A stretch of DNA of 51,702 nucleotides from Sediminicola sp035798135 (GTDB lineage: Bacteria > Bacteroidota > Bacteroidia > Flavobacteriales > Flavobacteriaceae), in assembly GCA_035798135.1 (NCBI GenBank), contig JAPFBR010000010.1, forward strand, positions 1 to 51,702, in the 5' to 3' direction. A model generated the notes under the pieces. It was not told where the DNA came from. It did no database searches and saw only the letters and a program-made list of their open reading frames with translations. The translations under genes and the position numbers were made by a program. Below, piece after piece: positions 9,500 through 19,659 of this stretch. Position 1 is the stretch's first letter, and every line of letters begins with the position of its first letter.

Positions 9500-10948
9500 T
9501 TAATAGCCAGGATTCTGACTCATGTTAGCATTAGCATTAATCTCTGATAATGGTATAGGCAACTGGAATCTAGTATCTCCAGCTGGCAATGTTAATATCT
9601 CAGGTGGTGTTCCTGAACCATCAATAATATCACCATTATTAGATCTTGAAACTGCTTCACCACGCCTTTTTAAGTCAAAAAATCTATGACCTTCAAATGC
9701 CAATTCCACACGTCTGTTAAATTGAATAGCATCCTCAAGAGACTGTCCAACTTCCCCACCTATATAACTAGTAAAACGTTCATCGCGTAATTCATTAAGT
9801 GTTAACAAAGCCTGTGCTTGTTGACTTAATTCAAATTGTGCTTCAGCCTTATTTAAAAGAACCTCCGCCTTACGAAGAACCTTAATATCTACCCGGCCAT
9901 TTACTTGTCCAGTTTCACCTAAGAACTTCTTTATAGCATTATAATCGTTGCCTTGATTCGCACCAACAAACTGTAGTACATTTCTTCTTAAATCATTGGC
10001 ATCAATATTATTGAAGAATTCAAGGTCCATTGCATATTCTGAAATTGTAGAAGAGCTATTAGACTGACTATACAATACGCCCACATTTGAAAAATTAGAT
10101 TCAGAAGTGGTATTCACCGATAATTCAAAGACAATTCCTGCATTTGTAGCATCCGTATAAACCCCTGGTAGATCAGCTGCACTTGCAAGAGCCGTTGTTA
10201 CCTTGTCTGCGGCATCTATAGCCTTCTGATAGTCACCATTATAAAGATATACCCTAGATAAAATACCATTAACAGCATTTTTATTAAGTCTTCCTTCACC
10301 ATTGCTCAGTCCAATAAGACCAGCAGCTCTCTCCAAATCACCAATAATTTCAGTGTAATTACTTGCTACAGTCTCACGAGATGGCGTGGCAAAAGGATCT
10401 TCAGTATCCCCATCCTCAACCTTTAAATAAACAATACCTAGTGACGCATTAGCATCAGCACTCTGTGTTGGTATTTTAGCATATACGCGGGCCAAATCAA
10501 AATGAGCATAAGCTCTAGCTGCCAAGGCCTGACCAAGAATATTATTTTTATCAGGGCCGTCAACAAGATTATCTATCTGAGCTATTACCAAGTTAGCGAC
10601 ATTAACGGCTTCGTAGGCTTCACTCCAATAAAGCGGTACTGCCCCTCCCGTATTAGGAACATATCTATAGTCGTAATAATCTTCATTTGATTTTCTCCCT
10701 GTCTGAACCAAGATTACATTATCGGATAAAATATCCGGAATGCCTTGAAGTCCCGAACCAGAACTGGCATAGTAATTCCACAATTGACTATAAATACCAT
10801 CTACTCCAAATTGGAATGTTTGTACACTATTAAAAAATGTCTCCGGATTACCTTCTGTAAAAGGCTGTAATTCATTTATTTCATCATCACATGCTACAAA
10901 AGCAAGCAACATGAATGAAAATGAAAGTAGTTTTATATATTTTTTCAT
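9500..10948 (-). CDS. SusD/RagB-family nutrient-binding outer-membrane lipoprotein
   Basis: This 482-residue protein has the full SusD layout: lipobox with C20 followed by DDE, then ETFFNSVQTFQFGVDGIY near the N-terminus, TPR-like helices in the middle (LGQALAARAYAHFDLARVYA), and the C-terminal RRVELAFEGHRFFDLKRRGEA motif that defines the RagB/SusD family, ending LPIPLSEINANANMSQNPGY. SusD proteins form the lid over a SusC barrel and capture glycans or peptides. It lies 21 bp after susC. No glycosidase, peptidase or sensor gene is next to it, so the substrate cannot be named. Confidence 0.93.
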   Translation of the reverse strand: MKKYIKLLSFSFMLLAFVACDDEINELQPFTEGNPETFFNSVQTFQFGVDGIYSQLWNYYASSGSGLQGIPDILSDNVILVQTGRKSNEDYYDYRYVPNTGGAVPLYWSEAYEAVNVANLVIAQIDNLVDGPDKNNILGQALAARAYAHFDLARVYAKIPTQSADANASLGIVYLKVEDGDTEDPFATPSRETVASNYTEIIGDLERAAGLIGLSNGEGRLNKNAVNGILSRVYLYNGDYQKAIDAADKVTTALASAADLPGVYTDATNAGIVFELSVNTTSESNFSNVGVLYSQSNSSSTISEYAMDLEFFNNIDANDLRRNVLQFVGANQGNDYNAIKKFLGETGQVNGRVDIKVLRKAEVLLNKAEAQFELSQQAQALLTLNELRDERFTSYIGGEVGQSLEDAIQFNRRVELAFEGHRFFDLKRRGEAVSRSNNGDIIDGSGTPPEILTLPAGDTRFQLPIPLSEINANANMSQNPGY

Positions 10949-10969
10949 ATGTATATTTTTTAAATAAAT

Positions 10970-13900
10970 TTAAAATCCTACTTCGATACCAAAAGTATAC
11001 GACTTTGTTTGTGGGTAACTAAATAATGAAAATTCTCCAGGTACAAAACCAGCATCCCCCGGTTCAGCAGTTTCGGCAGAACCAAGACCAATTTCTGGAT
11101 CTCCATTATACTTGGTAAATGTCAATAAATTCTGTCCAGAAGCAAAAATACGTAATGAATTGATGCCAAAATCCTTTAAAAATTCATTAGGTAGATTGTA
11201 ATCCAAGGTCATTGTTCTTAACCTAACATAATCCCCTTTCTCCAAGAATCTAGTTGAAGTTTGATCGGCAGTTGATTGAAATAGTGGACTTGGAAGTACA
11301 TCCACATCTCCTGGTTGCTTCCAATAATCAAATGCTTCCACTCGTTGATTGCTATCAATATTTCCAATTGCAATTCCAGCTGACCTTTGATTATTTATTA
11401 TATAGTTACCTGATTTGTATATAAAATCAGCTCTTAAACCAAAACCTTTATATTTAAAAGAAGTATAAAAACCTCCTTCAAAATCAGCAACCGGGGATTT
11501 CCCCTCCAACAAAGTCTGAAAGCTATCACTAAATTCTCCTGTGACATTACCATCTGTATCCAAATAAAGCGGAGTTCCATTTGCAGGATTAACACCAGCA
11601 TATCTTACCATGTAAAAGGAATTGATTTCCTCACCAACGCTTAGAATAGTGTTCCCGTTGATTATATCTTCGCCATCGACCAAAGAAACAACCTTATTGT
11701 CAAGGAAAGTAGCATTACCTCCAATAGACCATGTAAAATTCATACTCCTAACAACATCAGCATTTAAAGAAACTTCAATACCACTATTTTCTATTTCTCC
11801 AATATTGGCTAAAATTGAATTATCTTCATCTCCAACTGTTTGTGAAATTGGCTGGTTCAATAAAAGGTCTTTCGAATTCTTCTTAAAGTAATCCACAACA
11901 CCATTAACTCTATTGTTAAACAACCCAAATTCTATACCAACATCCAATGTGGCTTGTGATTCCCATTGTATTTGTGGGTTACCTACCCCAACAGGGATTG
12001 CCGTTGTTGAGCCATTGTATGTATTAAAGGCCAATAAGTTTAAGTACTCGAAATCACCTATATTCTGGTTACCTGAAGTACCGTAGGATGCTCTAAGTTT
12101 TAAATTGTTGAACACTGAATTCTCCATGAAAGATTCTTTCGCAATGTTCCATGCTCCACTTCCACTATAGAAATATCCGTATTTATTATCTGGACCAAAT
12201 CTAGATGACCCATCCCTTCTAATAGAACCGGATAAGATATATTTTCCATCATAATCATAATCCAAAAACAAACCTTGAGAAAATAATATTCTTCTTCTTT
12301 CTTCACTACCTGCGCCAGTTGCTTCGGCGGCTACATCTTGATAAGCAAGATCCGGCGTTGGAAAACCTCTACTTGTAGCGAACAAATCCGTATAGATATT
12401 TTCGTTATACTCCAAAAGGAAAGTCGCACCAAAATTATGAACACCGTTAAAGGTATCTGCATAATTAAATAAATTGTTCACATTATACTCAAAAGTTTGA
12501 GCGTAGTTATCTGTTTGTGATCCTGGGAAATTAGCATCCCCAACAAAACCTTGGAGAACACCACCGGCAATAGACCTATTAGTTCTATTAAATCTATTGC
12601 TTGTAGCACCTACAGAAAATCTGTTAGAAAATTTGCTAGATAATTTTATATCGGCAAACATACTACCAATCATAAGGAAGTTTCTATTATCCTCCGGCTC
12701 TGTCTGTAATGCCAAGGCAATTGGGAATCCAGATGATGTAGGATTATATACTGGATTTCCATCAGCTCCATTTACGATATCTCCTTGTGCATCCCTTAGA
12801 AATAATGGCTCATAAGGACGGTAATCATACATGGCTCTAAATGGGTTCTGCACGTTGTTTCTATCCCTTGGAAGATCCGTTGTACTTCTTGCGAAAGAAA
12901 GATTAGTCCCAATATTTAACCATTCTTTAGCTTGGTAAGTAGTATTAACTCTAGCTGAAACTCTTTCAAATCCATCTATGTTATCAATAATACCAGTATT
13001 TTTATCATATCCCAATGACAAGAAATATGTTAATTTCTCCTCACCACCAGAAATAGACAATGAGTTGGATTGTATATAAGATTTTCTAAGAAGCTCTTCT
13101 TCCCAATCGGTATCCAAAGACCGCAATATAGCAAGTCGTTCTGGGCTAGCAGAAGCGCCAGGCAAACTTTGAGCTGCATTTACTCCCAAATCTGCAAATT
13201 GTTTTTCCAATTCAAGTTTTTGGCTAGCATTCATTAAATCAAAAGGATCCTGAATTCTAGAACCTGAACCAACTGAAGAACGAAAAGTAATTTTAGCATC
13301 ACCCGGCTTACCGGTTTTGGTCGTAATCAAAACAACACCATTTGCACCACGCGATCCATACTTAGAAACCGTTGCCGCATCTTTAAGGATAGAAAACGAA
13401 CCAATATCGTTTGGATTTATATTACTAATAAAATCCTGACCTACTGGAACACCATCCACTACATATAAGGGAGTGGTACTGGCATTAATAGAACCTACAC
13501 CTCTAATCTGAACAAAAGCAGTACCACCTGGCCTACCATTGGCCGCTGTTACCTGAACACCTGCTGCTTGACCTTGAAGAATATTATCAATACTCGTGGA
13601 AGGAACAAACGCTTCAATCTTCTCTGTAGACACTGTTGAAATGGCAGAAGTAGAAAGTTCTCTAGACTTTGAACCGTAACCTATAACAATAACTTCTTCA
13701 AGGGCTTGAGCATCTTCTTCCATTTGAAGATTAATAACACTCGATGCACCAACCGTTCGGTTTACTGTTTTCTGTCCGATGTAACTATATCTAAGCACCT
13801 GACCTTCGTTCGCGGCAATAGTATAGTTTCCGTCAAAATCTGTTTGAGTTCCTGTTATAGTACCAACTACTATAACAGACACACCGGGTAATGGAAAACC

Positions 13901-14005
13901 GTCTTGGGCCGTCACATTACCTGAAATAGTTTTTCCTTGCGCGAAGGAAAAACTTACACATAACACCATTAAAGATGTTAAAATCCAAGTTAACTTTGAT
14001 TTCAT
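10970..14005 (-). CDS. SusC/RagA-family TonB-linked outer-membrane transporter
   Basis: The 1011-residue protein has a signal peptide (to about residue 23, SFAQG), a carboxypeptidase-regulatory-like CarboxypepD_reg domain (TISGNVTAQDGFPLPGVSV), a TonB-box region (EEVIVIGYGSKSR), a plug domain with the SusC signature (LQGQAAGVQVTAANGRPGG, IRGVGSINASTTPLYVVDG, SILKDAATVSKYGSRGANG), and a 22-strand-type barrel ending KSYTFGIEVGF. It imports its ligand using TonB energy together with the downstream SusD. It is the first gene of a three-gene operon. Confidence 0.95.
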   Translation of the reverse strand: MKSKLTWILTSLMVLCVSFSFAQGKTISGNVTAQDGFPLPGVSVIVVGTITGTQTDFDGNYTIAANEGQVLRYSYIGQKTVNRTVGASSVINLQMEEDAQALEEVIVIGYGSKSRELSTSAISTVSTEKIEAFVPSTSIDNILQGQAAGVQVTAANGRPGGTAFVQIRGVGSINASTTPLYVVDGVPVGQDFISNINPNDIGSFSILKDAATVSKYGSRGANGVVLITTKTGKPGDAKITFRSSVGSGSRIQDPFDLMNASQKLELEKQFADLGVNAAQSLPGASASPERLAILRSLDTDWEEELLRKSYIQSNSLSISGGEEKLTYFLSLGYDKNTGIIDNIDGFERVSARVNTTYQAKEWLNIGTNLSFARSTTDLPRDRNNVQNPFRAMYDYRPYEPLFLRDAQGDIVNGADGNPVYNPTSSGFPIALALQTEPEDNRNFLMIGSMFADIKLSSKFSNRFSVGATSNRFNRTNRSIAGGVLQGFVGDANFPGSQTDNYAQTFEYNVNNLFNYADTFNGVHNFGATFLLEYNENIYTDLFATSRGFPTPDLAYQDVAAEATGAGSEERRRILFSQGLFLDYDYDGKYILSGSIRRDGSSRFGPDNKYGYFYSGSGAWNIAKESFMENSVFNNLKLRASYGTSGNQNIGDFEYLNLLAFNTYNGSTTAIPVGVGNPQIQWESQATLDVGIEFGLFNNRVNGVVDYFKKNSKDLLLNQPISQTVGDEDNSILANIGEIENSGIEVSLNADVVRSMNFTWSIGGNATFLDNKVVSLVDGEDIINGNTILSVGEEINSFYMVRYAGVNPANGTPLYLDTDGNVTGEFSDSFQTLLEGKSPVADFEGGFYTSFKYKGFGLRADFIYKSGNYIINNQRSAGIAIGNIDSNQRVEAFDYWKQPGDVDVLPSPLFQSTADQTSTRFLEKGDYVRLRTMTLDYNLPNEFLKDFGINSLRIFASGQNLLTFTKYNGDPEIGLGSAETAEPGDAGFVPGEFSLFSYPQTKSYTFGIEVGF

Positions 14006-14033
14006 TTAATTGTATTTTTGAATTAGTCAGCGG

Positions 14034-14064
14034 CAAAAATGGCAATTAAATGCCGACTATCCAA
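14034..14064 (-). promoter_or_regulatory. Candidate promoter of the susC operon
   Basis: The minus strand reads TTG (plus 14062-14064), 20 bases, then CATTTTTG (plus 14034-14041), one mismatch from TAnnTTTG. It lies about 30 bases upstream of the susC start in an AT-rich 229-bp divergent gap shared with rnhB. Confidence 0.4.
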
Positions 14065-14234
14065 TATAAATATAAAACCTATTGGCTGTATGTTAAAAAA
14101 AACATCATAATTTTATATTATTCAAAATTTTAACTAGTTATAAGTGTTAAATTCATTTATTTAACACTAAATGTTTAATTAATAATTAAATGTATTAAAC
14201 AGACATAAAGAACTCTAAATCAATCTATAAGTAA

Positions 14235-14825
14235 ATGCTAACAAGTAGTTTATACCACGAGGCCGGAACCGATGAAGCTGGACGCGGATGCCTTGCCGGC
14301 CCAGTAACAGCAGCGGCAATCATTTTACCGGAGGATTTTTATCATGAATTTCTCAATGATTCCAAGATTGTCACCGAAAAGAGGCGCGACTTGCTACGCC
14401 CTATTTTGGAACTGGAGTCCATAACCTTTGGGGTATTCCACATTCCCCCTGAGGTAATTGACAAAATAAACATCTTGAACGCTTCTATCCTTGCCATGCA
14501 CAAGTCCATTTCACAACTCACCAAAATACCTACCTGTATCATGGTAGATGGCAACCGATTTAAACCCTATAAAGAAGTATCCCACCAATGCATCATAAAA
14601 GGAGACAGTAAGTATACCAGTATCGCAGCAGCCTCCATTCTTGCCAAAACATATAGGGATAATTACATGGAAAAACTCCATGAAGAATTTCCCATGTACA
14701 ACTGGATCAAAAACAAAGGATACCCTACCAAAGAACATCGGGAAGCCATTAGAAAATATGGTCTTACCAAATACCATAGGAAAAGTTTCAGACAATTGCC
14801 CGAACAACTGAAACTTGAAGTTTAA
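14235..14825 (+). CDS. rnhB: Ribonuclease HII
   Basis: This 196-residue protein has the standard size for the family. It cleaves RNA of RNA/DNA hybrids and single ribonucleotides in DNA. The N-terminus carries the GTDEAGRGCLAGPVTAAAI motif with the first catalytic Asp-Glu pair, the middle has IMVDGNRF with a catalytic Asp, and IIKGDSKYTSIAAASILAKTYRD gives the remaining conserved acidic and Ser/Lys residues. The C-terminus (KNKGYPTKEHREAIRKYG) is also typical. It is cytoplasmic. The gene end overlaps the promoter region of the next gene. Confidence 0.96.
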   Translation: MLTSSLYHEAGTDEAGRGCLAGPVTAAAIILPEDFYHEFLNDSKIVTEKRRDLLRPILELESITFGVFHIPPEVIDKINILNASILAMHKSISQLTKIPTCIMVDGNRFKPYKEVSHQCIIKGDSKYTSIAAASILAKTYRDNYMEKLHEEFPMYNWIKNKGYPTKEHREAIRKYGLTKYHRKSFRQLPEQLKLEV

Positions 14826-14838
14826 AATTATAAATTTG
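14808..14838 (+). promoter_or_regulatory. Promoter inside the 3' end of rnhB
   Basis: An exact -7 box TAAATTTG lies at 14831-14838, with CTG (one base off TTG) 20 bases upstream at 14808-14810. A start codon follows 15 bases later at 14854, supporting that start over the longer frame beginning at 14815 inside rnhB. Confidence 0.5.
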
Positions 14839-14853
14839 CGGAAAAGCATCCAT

Positions 14854-17313
14854 ATGAACTATAGGATTTTATTGATCATTACACTACTCTTTTTTAGTTG
14901 TACCGAAAAGAAAAATACCTCATCCTCCTTGCTCGACTATGTTCCCAAAGATGCTTCCTTGGTCATCAAGATCAATAATCTGCCCGGCCTAAAAAGTGAA
15001 TTAAAAAACAATGGGTTTTTATCCCTTATTAAATCCAATACCCTTTATAAAAATGTTTTTGAATCCGTAAAAAATATAGAATACCTGCAACCAACATCGG
15101 AAAGTTTATTGGTATTCACCGAATTGGGAAAAGAAAACTTTGAATATCTCTTTATAGTAGCTACTTCAGAAGGGCTTTATAACTTGGATGGTTTGAAAAA
15201 CAAGTCGGTTGAGGTCCTTACCTATGAAAACAATAGCATCAATAAGTACGAGGCTGAAGGTTCATTGTTTTTTAGCACCACAATAGACCAAACGACCATA
15301 ATCAGTTCCTCACAGGTATTATTGGAAAACAGCATCCGGAATACTTCGGAACCAACATCAAATCAGCGTTTAAAACAACTTTATAAAATATCCAATTCCA
15401 AGAAATCCGCCACCCTTTTCCTGAATACCAACAACAGCAATGCCCTTTCCAATTCTTTGCTCAAAGAAAATTCCAGTTACAGGATTTCCAATTTTTCGGA
15501 TTGGATCAATTTGGATTTCGATATTGCCCAGGACCACTTAAGCCTTACGGGGATCAGCATGGCCAATGACTCCCTAAAGCATTTTACCAACTTATTCAAG
15601 AATACGGGAGCAAGAACCAATACCATCCCTTCATTCGCCCCTATGGCTTCAGAAGCCATAATTTCTTATTCATTTGATGATTATGGCACGTTTGCAAAAA
15701 ATCAACAACGTTATTTGGACAAATCTATCCCAATGGACACCTTATTCAATACCGTTGAGGAGGTTGGTAACATTTATTTAAATGGACAAAAGGCAGTGGT
15801 CCTCAACACCTTTGGAGCAGAAAAGATCATTAAATTTTTAGAAGAGCGAAAAAAAGGGAACAGCGAATATCAGGGCACAGAGATTTTGGAATTAAACGAC
15901 CCCAATTTTTTAAATGAATACTTTAATCCCCTGGTAAAAAAATTCAAAGCAAATTATTGCACCATTTTGGATAATTCCTTTATTTTTTCTACTGAAATAG
16001 AAACGTTGCAAACCATTATTAGCAATTATAAAAATGGCACCACCTTCAATAAAACAAATCTTTATACCACGGCAATAGACGTGTTGGCTGATGAATCCAA
16101 TATTTTGTTCATTTCCAATGCCGATGGTATTTCCGATTTCTTAAAGGAAGAATTCTCTAAATCGCTTTTCGATGATTTTAAGCCAGGTACATTCACCAAA
16201 TACTTATTTGCCTCCCAATTGGTTGCTGATGACGATTTTTATCATATCAATACGGTGATTCAAAAAATTGAAAAGGAGGATAGAACCAATAGTACTTCTC
16301 CCTTATTTACCATTCAATTGGATCATCCTTTACTCACCAACCCACAGTTTGTGACCGATTATAGGACCAACAAAAAGGAAATTGTAGTGCAGGATAGTGA
16401 AAACAACCTATACCTTATTTCCAATGAAGGCAAGGTATTATGGAAAAAAGAGCTTAATGGCAAGGTGCAAGGGGATATTCAACAAGTGGACATCTATAAG
16501 AATGGCAGATTACAATTGGCCTTTACTACCAATAATCAGTTTTTAATCTTGGATAGAAATGGTAATGAGGTACCACCATTCAATAAAACCTATCAAGATG
16601 GCAATCTAAATCCCCTGGCAATTTTTGATTACGATGGAAGAAAGGACTATCGTTTTGTAATTACCCAAGGTCAAAAGGTTTTTATGTTCAACAATAAAAT
16701 GAAGGATGTCAAAGGTTTTAAATATAATAAGGCCGCGCAGTCGATTATAGCCGCTCCCCAACATTTCCGAATCGGGAATAAGGATTACCTCGTATTTCAA
16801 TTAGCCGATGGTACTTTGAAAATATTGAACAGAGTGGGTGATGAGCGAATTAAGGTCTCTGAAAAAATTGATTTTTCCGCCAATGGGGTTCATCTTTACA
16901 ATGATAAATTTTCTGTCACCAATAAAAAGGGTATCCTTTTTCAGGTTGATGACAAAGGCAATATAGGAAAGACAAATTTAAACCTTACCCTGGGGCATGG
17001 CATGGATGCAAGTAGCAGGCATATGGCACTAATGAATGACAATATCCTCAAAATTAGAGATAAGGAAATAGAATTGGAACTTGGAGTTTATTCCAGCCCT
17101 AAAATATTTTTTATCCGAGATAAAATGTATGTCAGTGTTTCAGATATACAAAATCAGAAAATATACCTTTTTGATAGTCAAGGAAAAACCATATCCAACT
17201 TCCCGGTATTTGGCACCTCTACTATAGATTTAAGCGATATGGACAGTGATAAAAAATTGGAAGTGGTAGCCAAAGACATGGATAACTCATTGATTGTGTA
17301 TAAGATATACTAA
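14854..17313 (+). CDS. Large conserved lipoprotein with C-terminal PQQ-like beta-propeller
   Basis: The frame is open from 14815, but a start at 14854 gives a proper lipoprotein signal (MNYRILLIITLLFFSC, then TEKKN), 819 residues in all. The first part (LLDYVPKDASLVIKINNLPG...LKNNGFL) resembles DUF3352-type bacterial proteins. The C-terminal 300 residues have repeats such as NNLYLISNEGKVLWKKELNGKVQ and QIYLFDSQGKTISNF-like units, which suggest a PQQ/WD-like propeller, and the last repeat contains DLSDMDSDKKLEVVAKD. It is envelope-located with no catalytic motif visible. A terminator follows. It is conserved beside rnhB in flavobacteria as far as I recall; the function is unknown. Confidence 0.75.
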   Translation: MNYRILLIITLLFFSCTEKKNTSSSLLDYVPKDASLVIKINNLPGLKSELKNNGFLSLIKSNTLYKNVFESVKNIEYLQPTSESLLVFTELGKENFEYLFIVATSEGLYNLDGLKNKSVEVLTYENNSINKYEAEGSLFFSTTIDQTTIISSSQVLLENSIRNTSEPTSNQRLKQLYKISNSKKSATLFLNTNNSNALSNSLLKENSSYRISNFSDWINLDFDIAQDHLSLTGISMANDSLKHFTNLFKNTGARTNTIPSFAPMASEAIISYSFDDYGTFAKNQQRYLDKSIPMDTLFNTVEEVGNIYLNGQKAVVLNTFGAEKIIKFLEERKKGNSEYQGTEILELNDPNFLNEYFNPLVKKFKANYCTILDNSFIFSTEIETLQTIISNYKNGTTFNKTNLYTTAIDVLADESNILFISNADGISDFLKEEFSKSLFDDFKPGTFTKYLFASQLVADDDFYHINTVIQKIEKEDRTNSTSPLFTIQLDHPLLTNPQFVTDYRTNKKEIVVQDSENNLYLISNEGKVLWKKELNGKVQGDIQQVDIYKNGRLQLAFTTNNQFLILDRNGNEVPPFNKTYQDGNLNPLAIFDYDGRKDYRFVITQGQKVFMFNNKMKDVKGFKYNKAAQSIIAAPQHFRIGNKDYLVFQLADGTLKILNRVGDERIKVSEKIDFSANGVHLYNDKFSVTNKKGILFQVDDKGNIGKTNLNLTLGHGMDASSRHMALMNDNILKIRDKEIELELGVYSSPKIFFIRDKMYVSVSDIQNQKIYLFDSQGKTISNFPVFGTSTIDLSDMDSDKKLEVVAKDMDNSLIVYKIY

Positions 17314-17360
17314 TGTTTGGTAAATTTCCAATTTTACAATATACATTCCCAACGATACAA

Positions 17361-17387
17361 AATCCCCGAAACTTAGGGGATTTTTTT
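17361..17387 (+). terminator. Rho-independent terminator
   Basis: AATCCCC (17361-17367) pairs with GGGGATT (17376-17382), followed directly by a run of T. It lies 48 bases after the stop of the large lipoprotein gene. Confidence 0.85.
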
Positions 17388-17566
17388 GTAACTTAGAAAG
17401 AATGAATAATTCACCTTTTATTTATTATATGCCTTATTTCTTCTCCCAAAGGCTAAAGTGATCCATTTCCCCAAGTCTCCCTATCTAGGCCTCTTCCTAT
17501 ATTTAGCTAAGAGCGACCTGTAAAGGCCATTTTAATTATTGTCCAGACCCTAAAGAATGAGGAAAA

Positions 17567-18901
17567 ATGAAAACAAGAAGCTACATAGCAAAGGTATTTA
17601 TGACCCTTTTATTAATGACGGCATTTTCTACCGATGCCCATTCCCAAATTCTTAAAAAACTAAGAAAAAGAGCTGAAAAAGCAGCGGAGCGAACTGTTGA
17701 GAGACGTGTTGATAGAGAAACACAGGAGAAGACAGATGAGGTATTGGACAGCATTTTAGAACCTGGAAGTAAAGGTCCGGCAAAAGAACCGATGCCGACA
17801 ATAAATGGAGGGCAAGAAACGAGAAATGGAAGTAGTAGTCCAAATAACAACGGTCAATCAGGGGAACCTGTTACCACCGGTCCGGGAAACATTGCTGTTT
17901 ACAGTAAATTTGACTATGTGCCTGGTGATCAAATCATATTCTACGATGATTTCACAAAAGATTTTATTGGCGATTTCCCCTCTAAGTGGAATACCAATGG
18001 GGGTGGTGAAGTGGTGACCATGAATGATTCTCCTGAAAAATGGATGGAATTGCTTCCTGGTTATAATATATACAACATTCCGGATGTACCCAAGTTACCA
18101 GAAGAATATACCATAGAATTTGATGTGATGGCTGTGGGATTAAGCAATAAAACATCATCAACGGCAACCTTGCGTATAGATTTAAGCGATGATGCTAAAT
18201 TTAAGGAAGGGGCCAATTTTGTTCATGCCCAGTTGCCATTTTGTCAATATGCAGCTATAGGTATAACGATGTCCAACCACATCAACAACAAGCGAGAAAT
18301 ATATAGCGTGGTAAGAGCTGATCTTAGGGATGAAGTATTACAACGACCTCATGTTTCCATTGCAGTAAACAAACAACGTTTTAGACTGTGGGTCAATGAA
18401 GAAAAACACATTGATATTCCAAGAATTGTTCCTAAAGGTGCTGTTCTTACTACCTTAAAATTTCACATGAACAACTTCAAAGATGGTGAAGAGCGTTTGT
18501 TCATTACCAATTTAAAAGTGGCAGAAGGAGGGTTGGATTTAAGAAGACAACTGATTTCAGTTGGAAAAGTATCAACCAATGGAATTCTTTTTGACACTGG
18601 TTCTGACTTAATCCAACCGCAATCCTTGGGCATCATTCGTCAAATTTCACAGGTTTTATTACAAGAGGGCGCTATGAAGTTAAATATAATTGGGCATACC
18701 GATGCTGATGGGGATGCAGGGGCAAATCTTCAATTATCAAAGAATCGAGCTCAAGCAGTCAAGAATGCCTTGGTACAAGTTTATGGAATTGATGCTTCAA
18801 GGTTGACCACAGAAGGAATGGGTGAGGCCGACCCTGTTGGGGATAATTCCACCACGGAAGGAAAGGCCCAAAATAGAAGGGTTGAATTTATTAAAATGTA
18901 A
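17567..18901 (+). CDS. OmpA-family protein with a central jelly-roll-like domain
   Basis: The 444-residue exported protein has a signal peptide (about residues 1-27, TDAHSQ), a highly charged helical stretch (KKLRKRAEKAAERTVERRVD...), a Gly/Asn linker, a central region (about 125-330; IIFYDDFTKDFIGDFPSKWN, FRLWVNEEKHIDIPRIVP) resembling LamG/concanavalin-type folds, and a C-terminal OmpA domain (about 335-444). In the OmpA domain NIIGHTDADGD, LSKNRAQAVKNALV and NRRVEFIKM are the peptidoglycan-binding motifs. The protein likely links the outer membrane to the cell wall. It sits upstream of the two paralogous TapB-like genes, with 27 bp to the first. Confidence 0.88.
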   Translation: MKTRSYIAKVFMTLLLMTAFSTDAHSQILKKLRKRAEKAAERTVERRVDRETQEKTDEVLDSILEPGSKGPAKEPMPTINGGQETRNGSSSPNNNGQSGEPVTTGPGNIAVYSKFDYVPGDQIIFYDDFTKDFIGDFPSKWNTNGGGEVVTMNDSPEKWMELLPGYNIYNIPDVPKLPEEYTIEFDVMAVGLSNKTSSTATLRIDLSDDAKFKEGANFVHAQLPFCQYAAIGITMSNHINNKREIYSVVRADLRDEVLQRPHVSIAVNKQRFRLWVNEEKHIDIPRIVPKGAVLTTLKFHMNNFKDGEERLFITNLKVAEGGLDLRRQLISVGKVSTNGILFDTGSDLIQPQSLGIIRQISQVLLQEGAMKLNIIGHTDADGDAGANLQLSKNRAQAVKNALVQVYGIDASRLTTEGMGEADPVGDNSTTEGKAQNRRVEFIKM

Positions 18902-18928
18902 TTCTACAATCAACTAAAAATTTAAATT

Positions 18929-19600
18929 ATGAAAACAATACTCCTTATTTGTGCCTTTTTCTGCTACACCTCAGCCGTCCTTTCTCAGGATTGCAGCAAA
19001 TATTTTCCTATGGATGAGGGCACCAAATTTCAAATCACGGTATATGACAAAAAGGATAAAGCTTCTGGTATTCTGGATTATGTAGTTAAGGAAGTTAGCG
19101 GTAATACCGCCACTATGTTCTACGAAATGCACGACGAAAAAGGAAAAATGATTACAAGCTCAGAATATGGCATCACTTGCACCAATGATGGGATTACCAT
19201 CGATTTCAGCTCCATGATGTCCCCCGAATTAATGGGGCAATACGAAGAAATGGAGGTAGAAATGAGCGGTACCGATCTTTTATATCCGAACAATCTTAGC
19301 ATAGGGCAATCACTGCCCGATGCCGATGTACTAATGACCGTAAAAATGCCTCCCCTTAATATGAAAATGAATATGAGTTTTTTTAATAGAAAGGTAGAAG
19401 CCAACGAATCCGTTACGACACCTGCGGGCACTTTCAATTGCTATGTGATCACCTATGACAGTGAGGCTAAAATGGGCATAAAGATGACGAGCAGCAATAA
19501 GCTCTGGCTTTCAGAAGGTTATGGCATGGTAAAACAAGAAACTTATAATAAAAAAGGTGCCCTTATAGGTAAGAGTATACTTACCGCTTTTGAAAAATAA
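18929..19600 (+). CDS. Exported TapB/DUF3108-like protein, copy 1
   Basis: This 223-residue protein has a signal peptide (AVLSQ) followed by DCSKYFPMDEGTKFQITVYDKKDK, a beta-rich body, TTPAGTFNCYVITYD, and the terminal motif KLWLSEGYGMVKQETYNKKGALIGKSIL. The pattern, especially PAGTF-C-Y and the WLSEG-GMVK-E motif, matches the DUF3108-like TapB family of periplasmic proteins; that name is a recollection and the role is unknown. The next gene is a clear paralogue, so the pair arose by tandem duplication. It probably shares a transcript with the OmpA-family gene 27 bp upstream. Confidence 0.65.
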   Translation: MKTILLICAFFCYTSAVLSQDCSKYFPMDEGTKFQITVYDKKDKASGILDYVVKEVSGNTATMFYEMHDEKGKMITSSEYGITCTNDGITIDFSSMMSPELMGQYEEMEVEMSGTDLLYPNNLSIGQSLPDADVLMTVKMPPLNMKMNMSFFNRKVEANESVTTPAGTFNCYVITYDSEAKMGIKMTSSNKLWLSEGYGMVKQETYNKKGALIGKSILTAFEK

Positions 19601-19659
19601 AATGTGCCCATTAAGAATTTAGTTGATATTAGTTTCATCTTACATTAAATATTTACACT

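Noticed and set aside
8748..14005. Polysaccharide utilisation locus
   Set aside because: SusC and SusD are present, but no carbohydrate-active enzyme or regulator lies near, so the term is not justified.
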